NCBI RefSeq assembly: GCF_902712855.1
Contig: NZ_LR743507.1
Span: 1,660,001-1,724,000 of the forward strand
Source: Variovorax paradoxus
GTDB lineage: Bacteria; Pseudomonadota; Gammaproteobacteria; Burkholderiales; Burkholderiaceae_C
DNA: 64,000 bases
Direction: 5' to 3'
Shown: positions 24,617-32,229 of the stretch, piece by piece
How positions within the stretch are numbered: position 1 is the first letter of the stretch
Layout: each line of letters starts with the position of its first letter
Position numbers and translations under genes: made by a program
Notes under the pieces: generated by a model
The model's input: only the letters and a program-made list of their open reading frames with translations
Databases searched by the model: none
Told to the model about the DNA's origin: nothing

Positions 24617-25162
24617 TCAGGGCTTGCTGGCCGTGGGGAACGGCCAGGCTGCCTGGGGGTTCAGCGTCGTTTGCGCCGCGGGAGCGGGCGCTACGGCTGC
24701 AGCCTTGGCGGGCGCAGCAGCCTTGGGGGCCTTCTTCGCAGCAGGCTTCTTGGCAGCAGCGGCAGGCTTGGCAGCGGGCTTTTTCGCGGCTTTCTTGGCC
24801 GCAGCCTTCTTGGCAGGGGCCTTCTTGGCAGCAGCCTTCTTCGCAGGCGCCTTCTTGGCAGCGGCCTTCTTTGCCGGTGCCTTCTTCGCAGCAGCCTTCT
24901 TCGCCGGTGCTGCCTTCTTGGCAGCGACCTTCTTCGCCGGTGCCTTCTTCGCAGCAGCCTTCTTCGCCGGTGCTGCCTTCTTGGCGGCGACCTTCTTCGC
25001 AGGCGCCTTCTTGGCGGCTACCTTCTTGGCAGCGACCTTCTTGGCCGGAGCCTTCTTGGCAGCGACCTTCTTTGCCGGAGCCTTCTTAGCAGCCACGACC
25101 TTCTTTGCCGGAGCCTTCTTTGCGGCGGCCTTCTTGGCCGGAGCTTTCTTTGCAGTTGCCAT
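24617..25162 (-). CDS. Histone H1-like Lys/Ala-rich DNA-binding protein
   Basis: A 181-residue protein, almost wholly built from degenerate AAKKAPAKK-type repeats (residues ~3-150) with a short Pro/Ala tail. It resembles eukaryotic H1 tails, HctB and AlgP-type proteins, which bind DNA or RNA by charge. Shine-Dalgarno AAGGAGA (near 25172-25178) precedes the ATG. The DNA is internally repetitive (Lys-Lys-Ala/Val-Pro codon blocks), so copy number is likely to vary between strains. The gene is monocistronic, with a strong terminator downstream. Confidence 0.88.
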   Translation of the reverse strand: MATAKKAPAKKAAAKKAPAKKVVAAKKAPAKKVAAKKAPAKKVAAKKVAAKKAPAKKVAAKKAAPAKKAAAKKAPAKKVAAKKAAPAKKAAAKKAPAKKAAAKKAPAKKAAAKKAPAKKAAAKKAAKKPAAKPAAAAKKPAAKKAPKAAAPAKAAAVAPAPAAQTTLNPQAAWPFPTASKP

Positions 25163-25357
25163 TTCTATTTCTCCTTGATCAAGTTGAAAAAATCAACCTA
25201 TTGAAGCACTCCACGCACGTTGGGTAGCGTGAAGCGATCCATGGCGTTGGAATCTGAGCTCCAGCACCATGAACACCTGAGCCCTCGTCCATGCCGCGCT
25301 CTTCGGCGCGATCGGTGGCAAGGGCAATTCTTGAATTCATTGTTCTTGTCGAAAGAT

Positions 25358-26557
25358 TCAATCCCAGGAGAGCGCGCCACCCGATTGGTACTCGATCACG
25401 CGCGTCTCGAAAAAGTTGCGTTCTTTCTTCAGGTCAATCATTTCGCTCATCCAGGGGAACGGGTTTTCCTCGTTCGGGAAGAGCGTTTCGAGGCCGATCT
25501 GCTGCGCGCGCCGATTGGCGATGTAGCGCAGGTAGCCCTTGAACATGGAGGCGTTCATGCCGAGAACGCCACGCGGCATCGTGTCTTCGGCGTATCTGTA
25601 TTCGAGCTCGACGGCCTTCATGAAGAGGGCCTTGATCTCTGCCTTGAACTCGGGGGTCCACAGGCCAGGGTTCTCGAGCTTGAGCTGGTTGATCAGGTCG
25701 ATGCCGAAGTTGCAGTGCATCGACTCGTCGCGCAGGATGTACTGGTACTGCTCCGCGGCGCCGGTCATCTTGTTCTGGCGGCCCAACGCAAGGATCTGCG
25801 TGAAGCCGACGTAGAAGAACAGACCTTCCATCAGGCAGGCGAACACGATGAGCGACTTGAGCAGCGTCTGGTCGGTCTCGTGGGTGCCGGTGTGGAAGTT
25901 GGGGTCGCTGATGGCGTCGATGAACGGGATCAGGAACTGGTCCTTCTCGCGGATCGACGGCACTTCGTTGTAGGCGTTGAAGATCTCGCTCTCGTCCAGG
26001 CCGAGCGACTCGACGATGTACTGGTACGCGTGCGTGTGGATCGCTTCCTCGAACGCCTGGCGCAGCAGGAACTGGCGGCACTCGGGCGCGGTGATGTGGC
26101 GGTAGGTGCCCAGCACGATGTTGTTGGCGGCCAGCGAATCGGCGGTCACGAAGAAGCCGAGGTTGCGCTTGACGATGCGGCGCTCGTCTTCGGTCAGTCC
26201 GTTCGGGTCCTTCCACAACGCGATGTCGCGCGTCATGTTCACTTCCTGCGGCATCCAGTGGTTGGCGCAGGTGGCGAGGTATTTTTCCCACGCCCACTTG
26301 TACTTGAACGGCACCAGCTGGTTGACGTCGGTCTGGCCGTTGATGATGCGCTTGTCGGAAGCCTTGACGCGCTGGGCGGCGGCGGGCGTTGCCGCTGCAT
26401 CAACCGAACGCAGTGGCGTCGATTGTGTGATCGACGAAGTCGACGCATCCACCGGACGACCTGCGGGTGAACCGATGGTCGATGCGCTGTGGTGCTGCAA
26501 TCCTTGTTGCATGTCCTTTGGTAAGGAGGGCTTGACTTCTTCGTCCCAGGTCAACAT
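25358..26557 (-). CDS. nrdB: Class Ia ribonucleotide reductase beta subunit
   Basis: A 399-residue diiron/tyrosyl-radical subunit. A Ser/Thr/Ala-rich N-terminal extension (about 10-60) precedes the ferritin-like core. EEAIHTHAY carries metal-ligand Glu and His plus the Tyr aligned with the radical Tyr of E. coli R2. LRDESMHCNFGID gives the second Glu/His set. The C-terminal tail ends GGALSWD. I chose ATG 26557; a TTG four codons upstream is less likely. It lies 223 bp downstream of nrdA, with a 13-bp-stem hairpin in between. It pairs with NrdA to make deoxyribonucleotides aerobically. Confidence 0.95.
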   Translation of the reverse strand: MLTWDEEVKPSLPKDMQQGLQHHSASTIGSPAGRPVDASTSSITQSTPLRSVDAAATPAAAQRVKASDKRIINGQTDVNQLVPFKYKWAWEKYLATCANHWMPQEVNMTRDIALWKDPNGLTEDERRIVKRNLGFFVTADSLAANNIVLGTYRHITAPECRQFLLRQAFEEAIHTHAYQYIVESLGLDESEIFNAYNEVPSIREKDQFLIPFIDAISDPNFHTGTHETDQTLLKSLIVFACLMEGLFFYVGFTQILALGRQNKMTGAAEQYQYILRDESMHCNFGIDLINQLKLENPGLWTPEFKAEIKALFMKAVELEYRYAEDTMPRGVLGMNASMFKGYLRYIANRRAQQIGLETLFPNEENPFPWMSEMIDLKKERNFFETRVIEYQSGGALSWD

Positions 26558-26656
26558 AGAAAAATCCAATGCTCAAATTATCGGAGCAACGATGTGAGTT
26601 GCAAAGTGCTCGTTCACACCGCACGCCATTTATGTGGTTGTTATGTTGCTCGCATG

Positions 26657-26668
26657 CATCGCGCGATG
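26657..26668. repeat. Perfect palindrome CATCGCGCGATG
   Basis: A 12-bp palindrome in the nrdA-nrdB gap. ATGCATCGCGCGA, which includes its left half, recurs at about 26753-26765 inside the hairpin at 26731-26771. Confidence 0.5.
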
Positions 26669-26730
26669 TCAGTCAATGTCGCCATTGAGTGAACGTCGCG
26701 CGTCTTTCGCATGCACCTCGCCGATTCGCT

Positions 26731-26771
26731 GAAGCGTCGCGCGCATTTCTCGATGCATCGCGCGACGCTTC
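26731..26771 (-). repeat. Intergenic hairpin between nrdA and nrdB
   Basis: GAAGCGTCGCGCG (26731-26743) and CGCGCGACGCTTC (26759-26771) form a 13-bp perfect stem with a 15-base loop, 9 bases after the nrdA stop. No T-run follows on the minus strand. It may be an mRNA-stabilising or processing structure, or a partial terminator setting the nrdA:nrdB ratio. Confidence 0.6.
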
Positions 26772-26780
26772 ACATGCACA

Positions 26781-29696
26781 TCACTGGCAGGCTTCGCAGG
26801 TCGGATCGTCCACGCCGCAGAACGCGATGTCGGTGGCGGGAATCGCATTCATCTGCGCTTGCGCAGCAGCGGCCGCGGCCTCGAGCGCGCTCATGCCCGA
26901 TGGTGCTTCGTTGCCCGAGGACACCGCGTTGAGCCGGCCCGATTGCACCGTCGACTTCTCGGCGTGCGTGGCGCTCTGCGTGCGCAGGTAGTACGTGGTC
27001 TTCAGGCCGCGCAGCCATGCGAGCTTGTACGTGTCGTCGAGCTTCTTGCCCGATGCGCCGGCCATGTAGATGTTCAGCGATTGCGCCTGGTCGATCCACT
27101 TCTGGCGTCGCGCGGCGGCTTCCACCAGCCACGTGGTTTCGACTTCGAACGCGGTGGCGTAGAGCGCCTTCACGTCCTGCGGCACGCGGTCGATGGGGCG
27201 CAGCGAACCGTCGAAGTGCTTCAGATCCATGACCATCACGTCGTCCCACAGGCCCAGGCGCTTCAGGTCACGCACCAGGTAGTGGTTGATTACGGTGAAC
27301 TCGCCCGACAGGTTCGACTTGACCGACAGGTTGCCGAAGCAGGGTTCGATCGAGGCGTCCACGCCGATGATGTTCGAGATGGTCGCGGTCGGGGCGATGG
27401 CCACGCAGTTCGAATTGCGCATGCCGTCGGCCTTGATCTTCGAGCGCAGCGCGTCCCAGTCGAGGGTCGCCGAGCGGTCGACTTCGACGTAGCCGCCGCG
27501 TGCCTTCTCGAGCAGGTCGAGCGAGTCGATCGGCAGGATGCCCTTGTCCCACAGCGAACCCTTGTAGCTCGAGTACTTGCCGCGTTCCTTGGCCAGTTCG
27601 GTCGACGCCCAGTAGGCGTGGTAGCAGATGGCTTCCATCGACTCGTCGGCGAACTGCACGGCTTCGTGCGAGGCGTACGGAATGCGCAGTTCGTACAGCG
27701 CGTCCTGGAAGCCCATCAGGCCCAGGCCGACCGGACGGTGGCGCAGGTTCGAGTCGCGGGCCTTCTTCACGGCGTAGTAGTTGATGTCGATCACGTTGTC
27801 GAGCATGCGCATCGCGGTCGAGATCGTCTTCTTCAGCTTTTCCTGGTCGACCTTGCCGTCCTTCAGATGCTGCAGCAGGTTCACCGAGCCGAGGTTGCAC
27901 ACCGCGGTTTCGGTGTCGCTGGTGTTCAGCGTGATCTCGGTGCACAGGTTCGACGAGTGGACCACGCCGGCGTGCTGTTGCGGCGAGCGCACGTTGCAGG
28001 CGTCCTTGAACGTGATCCAGGGGTGGCCGGTCTCGAACAGCATCGTGAGCATCTTGCGCCACAGGTCGGTGGCCTGGATGGTGCGAGCGGGCTTGATCTC
28101 GCCGCGGGCCGCCTTCTCTTCGTAGGCGACGTAGGCGCGCTCGAATTCGGCGCCGAACAGGTCGTGCAGGTCGGGCACGTTGGAAGGGGAGAACAGCGTC
28201 CAGGTGCCCTTTTCCATCACGCGGCGCATGAACAGGTCGGGGATCCAGTTGGCGGTGTTCATGTCGTGCGTGCGGCGGCGGTCGTCGCCGGTGTTCTTGC
28301 GCAGCTCCAGGAACTCCTCGATGTCGAGGTGCCAGGTTTCGAGGTACGTGCAGACGGCGCCCTTGCGCTTGCCGCCCTGGTTCACGGCCACGGCCGTGTC
28401 GTTCACCACCTTCAGGAACGGCACCACGCCCTGCGATTCGCCGTTCGTGCCCTTGATGTGGCTGCCGAGCGCGCGCACGCGGGTCCAGTCGTTGCCCAGG
28501 CCGCCCGCGAACTTCGAGAGCAGCGCGTTTTCCTTGATCGACTCGTAGATGCCGTCCAGGTCGTCGGGCACCGTGGTCAGGTAGCAGCTGGACAGCTGCG
28601 AGCGCAGCGTGCCGGCGTTGAACAGCGTGGGCGTGCTCGACATGAAGTCGAACGACGACAGCACTTCATAGAACTCGATGGCGCGCGCTTCGCGGTCGAT
28701 CTCGTTCAGCGACAGGCCCATGGCCACGCGCATGAAGAAAGCCTGCGGCAGCTCGATGCGGGTCTTGCGCACGTGCAGGAAGTAGCGGTCGTACAGCGTC
28801 TGCAGGCCGAGGTAGTCGAACTGGTTGTCGCGCTCGGCCTTCAGGGCGGCGCCCAGGCGGGGCAGGTCGTACTGCAGCAGCTTCTCGTCGAGCAGGTCGT
28901 TTTCGACGCCCTTCTTGATGAACTGCGGGAAGTAGTCGGCGTAGGCGGTGGCGCGCTCGGCGGGCATCACTTCGCGGCCGATGATCTCCTTGAAGATCGT
29001 GTGCAGCAGCAGGCGCGCGGTGGCGAAGGTGTAGTCGGGGTCCTTCTCGATCAGCGTGCGGGCCGCGAGGATGGAAGCCTTGTAGACCTCGTCGAGCGGC
29101 ACGCCGTCGTACAGGTTGCGCATCGTCTCGGCGACGATCGGCGCGGCCGTGATGTTGTCGCCCAGGTTCTGGCAGGCCGACTCGATCAGGCTCTTGAGTT
29201 CGTTCAGGTCCAGCGCGACGCGTTCGCCGTTGTCCAGCACGTGCAGTGCGGGTGCGGCCGGCACTTCGTTCTCGACCTGCTTCGAACGCTCCTGCGTGCG
29301 GCGCTCGCGGTACAGCACGTACGCGCGGGCGATTTCATGGTGGCCGCCGCGCATCAGGCCGAGTTCGACCTGATCCTGCACGTCCTCGATGTGGAAGGTG
29401 CCGCCGCCCGGACGCGAACGCACCATGGCGCGAATGACGCCCTGCGTGAGCGTGTCGACCGTCTCGCGAACGCTGGCCGAAGCGGCGCCCTGGGTGCCGT
29501 GCACCGCCAGGAAGGCCTTCATCATCGCGATGGCGATCTTGTTCGGCTCGAAGGGCACGACCGCGCCGTTGCGGCGAATGATCTGGTAGTGCGCCAGGTT
29601 CTGGCTGGTGGGCGAGCCGGCAGTGTCTCGCTGCTGCTGCACGGGCGCGGAGGGCACGGCGCGCGAGGTCGATTGGGGGTTCAGGGCTGTTTGCAT
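26781..29696 (-). CDS. nrdA: Class Ia ribonucleotide reductase alpha subunit
   Basis: A 971-residue catalytic subunit. After a ~40-residue flexible N-terminus comes an ATP-cone (about 38-130, starting YQIIRRNGAVVPFEPNKI), the allosteric activity site. The barrel shows LSSCYLTT, SNLCTEITLNT and AVCNLGSVNLLQH, which carry active-site Cys residues. The C-terminal tail DPTCEACQ has the redox-active Cys pair. GAGGAAG before ATG 29696 sets the start; an in-frame extension to 29783 has no such site and would cross the promoter. Two NrdR boxes overlap and flank the promoter, so repression by NrdR is expected. Confidence 0.96.
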   Translation of the reverse strand: MQTALNPQSTSRAVPSAPVQQQRDTAGSPTSQNLAHYQIIRRNGAVVPFEPNKIAIAMMKAFLAVHGTQGAASASVRETVDTLTQGVIRAMVRSRPGGGTFHIEDVQDQVELGLMRGGHHEIARAYVLYRERRTQERSKQVENEVPAAPALHVLDNGERVALDLNELKSLIESACQNLGDNITAAPIVAETMRNLYDGVPLDEVYKASILAARTLIEKDPDYTFATARLLLHTIFKEIIGREVMPAERATAYADYFPQFIKKGVENDLLDEKLLQYDLPRLGAALKAERDNQFDYLGLQTLYDRYFLHVRKTRIELPQAFFMRVAMGLSLNEIDREARAIEFYEVLSSFDFMSSTPTLFNAGTLRSQLSSCYLTTVPDDLDGIYESIKENALLSKFAGGLGNDWTRVRALGSHIKGTNGESQGVVPFLKVVNDTAVAVNQGGKRKGAVCTYLETWHLDIEEFLELRKNTGDDRRRTHDMNTANWIPDLFMRRVMEKGTWTLFSPSNVPDLHDLFGAEFERAYVAYEEKAARGEIKPARTIQATDLWRKMLTMLFETGHPWITFKDACNVRSPQQHAGVVHSSNLCTEITLNTSDTETAVCNLGSVNLLQHLKDGKVDQEKLKKTISTAMRMLDNVIDINYYAVKKARDSNLRHRPVGLGLMGFQDALYELRIPYASHEAVQFADESMEAICYHAYWASTELAKERGKYSSYKGSLWDKGILPIDSLDLLEKARGGYVEVDRSATLDWDALRSKIKADGMRNSNCVAIAPTATISNIIGVDASIEPCFGNLSVKSNLSGEFTVINHYLVRDLKRLGLWDDVMVMDLKHFDGSLRPIDRVPQDVKALYATAFEVETTWLVEAAARRQKWIDQAQSLNIYMAGASGKKLDDTYKLAWLRGLKTTYYLRTQSATHAEKSTVQSGRLNAVSSGNEAPSGMSALEAAAAAAQAQMNAIPATDIAFCGVDDPTCEACQ

Positions 29697-29779
29697 TCGC
29701 TTCCTCTCGGTTGGCAATTCTTGTTGGATGGCGGCACCTGGGCTGGGTGCCGCGCCGGTGCTGGCGACCGGACCGGGGG

Positions 29780-29795
29780 ACACTATATCTAGGGT
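29780..29795. promoter_or_regulatory. NrdR box 1
   Basis: ACACTATATCTAGGGT matches the NrdR consensus ACACWATATATWGTGT at 14 of 16 positions. It covers the predicted nrdA -10 element. Confidence 0.8.
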
Positions 29796-29810
29796 GTCGG
29801 TGGCCTACAA
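29782..29810 (-). promoter_or_regulatory. nrdA promoter
   Basis: On the minus strand, TTGTAG (29810-29805) and TATAGT (29787-29782) are separated by 17 bases. The predicted transcription start near 29775 gives a leader of about 80 bases with a good Shine-Dalgarno. Confidence 0.7.
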
Positions 29811-29811
29811 G

Positions 29812-29827
29812 CCACTACAGGTAGTGT
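29812..29827. promoter_or_regulatory. NrdR box 2
   Basis: CCACTACAGGTAGTGT matches the consensus at 12 of 16 positions. It begins exactly 32 bp from box 1, about three helical turns, the usual tandem spacing, and lies just upstream of the -35. The rest of the 350-base gap (29697-30046) holds the nrdA leader and a hairpin but no gene. Confidence 0.7.
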
Positions 29828-29991
29828 TTTCCTTCGGATACACCCACTGTCATATTTCATTCGGCAGGGCCTACCGCCGGAGATGGCCCATGAATACTGG
29901 CCTATGTTCGCGCAACCCGCGCGGTGCTTGGCTTGCGAGCCGATTTGGGCTTGCAACCCGCATGGTTGCTGGGCGCGGCATTTGCAATCTG

Positions 29992-30027
29992 CGTCGCGAT
30001 GCGTTCGCGGCGCAGCGCATCGCGACG
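29992..30027 (-). repeat. Hairpin downstream of ampD
   Basis: CGTCGCGATGCG (29992-30003) and CGCATCGCGACG (30016-30027) form a 12-bp perfect stem with a 12-base loop, 20 bases past the ampD stop. It resembles the CGCG-rich hairpins on the other side of nrdA. No T-run follows. Confidence 0.5.
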
Positions 30028-30046
30028 GTTCACGCGATTGAAAAAA

Positions 30047-30679
30047 TTAGCAATCGACCACCTGCGCCGGAAACATCTGTGGATCCCAGCCGAGCTGTTC
30101 GCGCAGCGCGCGCCAGTCGAAGCCGGCGCCCGGGTCCTGCTTGCGGCCCGGTGCGATGTGCTCGTGTCCCGCGATGTGGGCGATGGGGTAGTGCTGCGCG
30201 AGCGCGGCGCACAGGCTGGCGAGCGTCTCGTATTGCGCGTGCTCGAACAGCCCGCCCTCGAGGCCCTCGAGCTCGATGCCGATCGAGTCGTCGTTGCAGT
30301 TCGCGCGTCCGCGCCACGACGACACGCCGGCGTGCCACGCGCGGTCGTCGCAGCTCACGAACTGCCACAGCTCGCCGTCGCGGCGCACGTAGAAATGCGA
30401 CGACACCTCGAGCCCGCGGATCGACTGGAAGTAGGGGTGCGCGTCCCAGTCGAGCCGGTTGGTGAAGAGCCGCTGCACCGCGTCGCCGCCGTACTCGCCG
30501 GGCGGCAGGCTGATCGAGTGCAGCACGATGAGATCGGTGGGAGCGACCGCGGGGCGCGGCCCGAAGTTGGGCGAGCGCAGCGCCTTCGCGAAGCGGTACC
30601 AGCCGGCCTGCCAGAGTGCGCCGCCCCTGCCGCGGTCGCCGCCGGGGTCTTCAGTCGTCGGGCTGGCTGCTTGCGCCAT
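30047..30679 (-). CDS. ampD: 1,6-anhydro-N-acetylmuramyl-L-alanine amidase AmpD
   Basis: A 210-residue zinc amidase acting in cytoplasmic peptidoglycan recycling, releasing peptide from anhydroMurNAc-peptides. VLHSISLPPG carries the first zinc His, DDSIGIELEGLEGG the core strand, and GHEHIAPGRKQDPGAGFDW the second His and the Asp ligand. The N-terminal ~20 residues are Gly/Asp-rich and lie in the 29-base overlap with pilR. It is the last gene of the ccsA-like/PP0621/pilS/pilR/ampD chain. Its activity limits the anhydro-muropeptide signal for AmpR where an AmpC system exists; none is in the window. Confidence 0.93.
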   Translation of the reverse strand: MAQAASPTTEDPGGDRGRGGALWQAGWYRFAKALRSPNFGPRPAVAPTDLIVLHSISLPPGEYGGDAVQRLFTNRLDWDAHPYFQSIRGLEVSSHFYVRRDGELWQFVSCDDRAWHAGVSSWRGRANCNDDSIGIELEGLEGGLFEHAQYETLASLCAALAQHYPIAHIAGHEHIAPGRKQDPGAGFDWRALREQLGWDPQMFPAQVVDC

Positions 30680-32225
30680 CGTCGCCGTTCGGTGTGGTGA
30701 TGCCCAGCCGCGCGATGCGGTAGCGGATCTGCCGCAGGCTCATGCCCAGCCGCGCGGCGGCGGCCGTGCGGTTGAAGCCGCTTTCGTGCAGTGCACGCAC
30801 CAGGATCTCCCGTTCCTGCTGGTCGAGGTAGGCCTGCAGGTCGGAGGGCAGCGGCAGTGGCGCGGCCTTCGGCGCGGCGGGCGCCATGGGCACGGGCGTG
30901 GCCGACGCGACGGGCGCGCCAGGCGACTGCGGCTGTGGCATCAGCGGCGCGGGGGCGGATGCTGCGGCTTCGGCGGCGGCGGTGAAGCCACCCATCAGGT
31001 CGAGGTGAAGCTCGTCGCCGTCGTTCAGCGCGACGGCGCGGTGCAGCAGGTTTTCCAGTTCGCGCACGTTGCCGTCGAGCGGATGCATCGCGAGGCGGCG
31101 CAGCAGGTCGGCCGACAGGTGAGGCACCGGCAGCCCGCCGTCCTGCGCGATGCGCGCGAGCAGGGCGGCGCACAACGCGGGCAGGTCTTCGCGGCGGTCG
31201 CGCAGTGCGGGCACCGCGATCTCGATCACGTTGAGCCGGTAGAAGAGGTCCTGCCGGAAGCGGCCGGCCTGCACTTCGGCGTGCAGGTCCTTGTGGGTGG
31301 CGCTGACGATGCGCACGTCGACGGCTTCTTCCTGCGTCGAGCCGATCGAGCGCACGCTGCGCTCCTGGATCGCGCGCAGCAGCTTCGACTGCATGGCCAG
31401 CGGGAGGTCGCCGATCTCGTCGAGGAACAGCGTGCCGGCGCTCGCGGCCTGGAAGTAGCCGTCGCGGTCCTGCGAGGAGCCGGTGTACGAACCTTTCTTC
31501 GCGCCGAAGAACTCGGCCTCGAGCAGGTTCTCGGGGATGGCGCCGCAATTCACTGCGACGAAGGGGCCGTCGCTGCGCTGGCTGCAGGCATGCACCGCGC
31601 GTGCCACCAGTTCCTTGCCGGTGCCCGACTCGCCGCGCACCAGCACCGGCGCCATGCCACGCGCCACCTTGGCGATTCGCGACTTCACGAGGCGCATCGG
31701 CTCCGATTCGCCGACGAGGCGGTCGAGCGCGGCGATGCCGGTGCCCGACGTGGCGGGCGGTGTCTCTGCGCCATTGCCGGCCGCGGCCGGTGCGTGCGCG
31801 GACCTGGCCGGAACCTGCGGCACCGGTGGTGCCTGGCGCGCCTGCACGGCGGAAGCGACGACCGCGCGGAACTGCTTCAGGTCGACCGGCTTGGTCAGGT
31901 AGTCGAAGGCGCCGGCCTTCAGGGCCTCGACCGCGTTCTCGGCCGAGCCGTAGGCGGTCATCACCACGCAGCGCTCGCTGCGCTGGTCCTTCTGGATGCG
32001 ATGGATGATTTCCATGCCCTGTCCGTCGGGCAGCCGCATGTCGGTGATCACCGCGTCGAAGCGGCCCGTTTCCAGGTGCTGCCATGCTTCCGACACGCTG
32101 CCTGCGGCCTCGACGCGATAGCCCTCGCGCAGCAGCGTGAGCTCGTACAGCGTGCGCAGATCGGGTTCGTCGTCGATGACCAGGATCTGCGCCGGCCGCT
32201 GGTTGGAAGGGGTGGGAATGCTCAC
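30651..32225 (-). CDS. pilR: Sigma-54-dependent response regulator PilR
   Basis: A 524-residue NtrC-type activator. The receiver (about 12-125) has the Asp in VITDMRLPDG. A central AAA+ domain (about 180-415) has GESGTGKE as Walker A, the sigma-54 loop written GSYTGS in place of GAFTGA, and GTLFLDEIGDLP as Walker B. An Ala/Pro-rich linker (about 425-470) leads to a Fis-type helix-turn-helix (FNRTAAAARLGMSLRQIRYRI). The start is GTG at 32225, 6 bases after CACAAT on the minus strand. The position 4 bases after pilS and the helix-turn-helix support PilR, which activates pilin transcription; no pilin gene is here. Confidence 0.92.
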   Translation of the reverse strand: MSIPTPSNQRPAQILVIDDEPDLRTLYELTLLREGYRVEAAGSVSEAWQHLETGRFDAVITDMRLPDGQGMEIIHRIQKDQRSERCVVMTAYGSAENAVEALKAGAFDYLTKPVDLKQFRAVVASAVQARQAPPVPQVPARSAHAPAAAGNGAETPPATSGTGIAALDRLVGESEPMRLVKSRIAKVARGMAPVLVRGESGTGKELVARAVHACSQRSDGPFVAVNCGAIPENLLEAEFFGAKKGSYTGSSQDRDGYFQAASAGTLFLDEIGDLPLAMQSKLLRAIQERSVRSIGSTQEEAVDVRIVSATHKDLHAEVQAGRFRQDLFYRLNVIEIAVPALRDRREDLPALCAALLARIAQDGGLPVPHLSADLLRRLAMHPLDGNVRELENLLHRAVALNDGDELHLDLMGGFTAAAEAAASAPAPLMPQPQSPGAPVASATPVPMAPAAPKAAPLPLPSDLQAYLDQQEREILVRALHESGFNRTAAAARLGMSLRQIRYRIARLGITTPNGDDGASSQPDD

Positions 32226-32229
32226 GGCG

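Noticed and set aside
24624..25178. Hydrophobic open frame opposite the histone-like gene
   Set aside because: It mirrors the Lys/Ala/Pro repeats as Phe/Leu/Ala/Gly repeats. The minus-strand frame has a Shine-Dalgarno and a known family pattern.
26859..29792. 977-codon open frame opposite nrdA
   Set aside because: It is a complement-frame shadow of a strongly conserved reductase, with biased composition and no motif.
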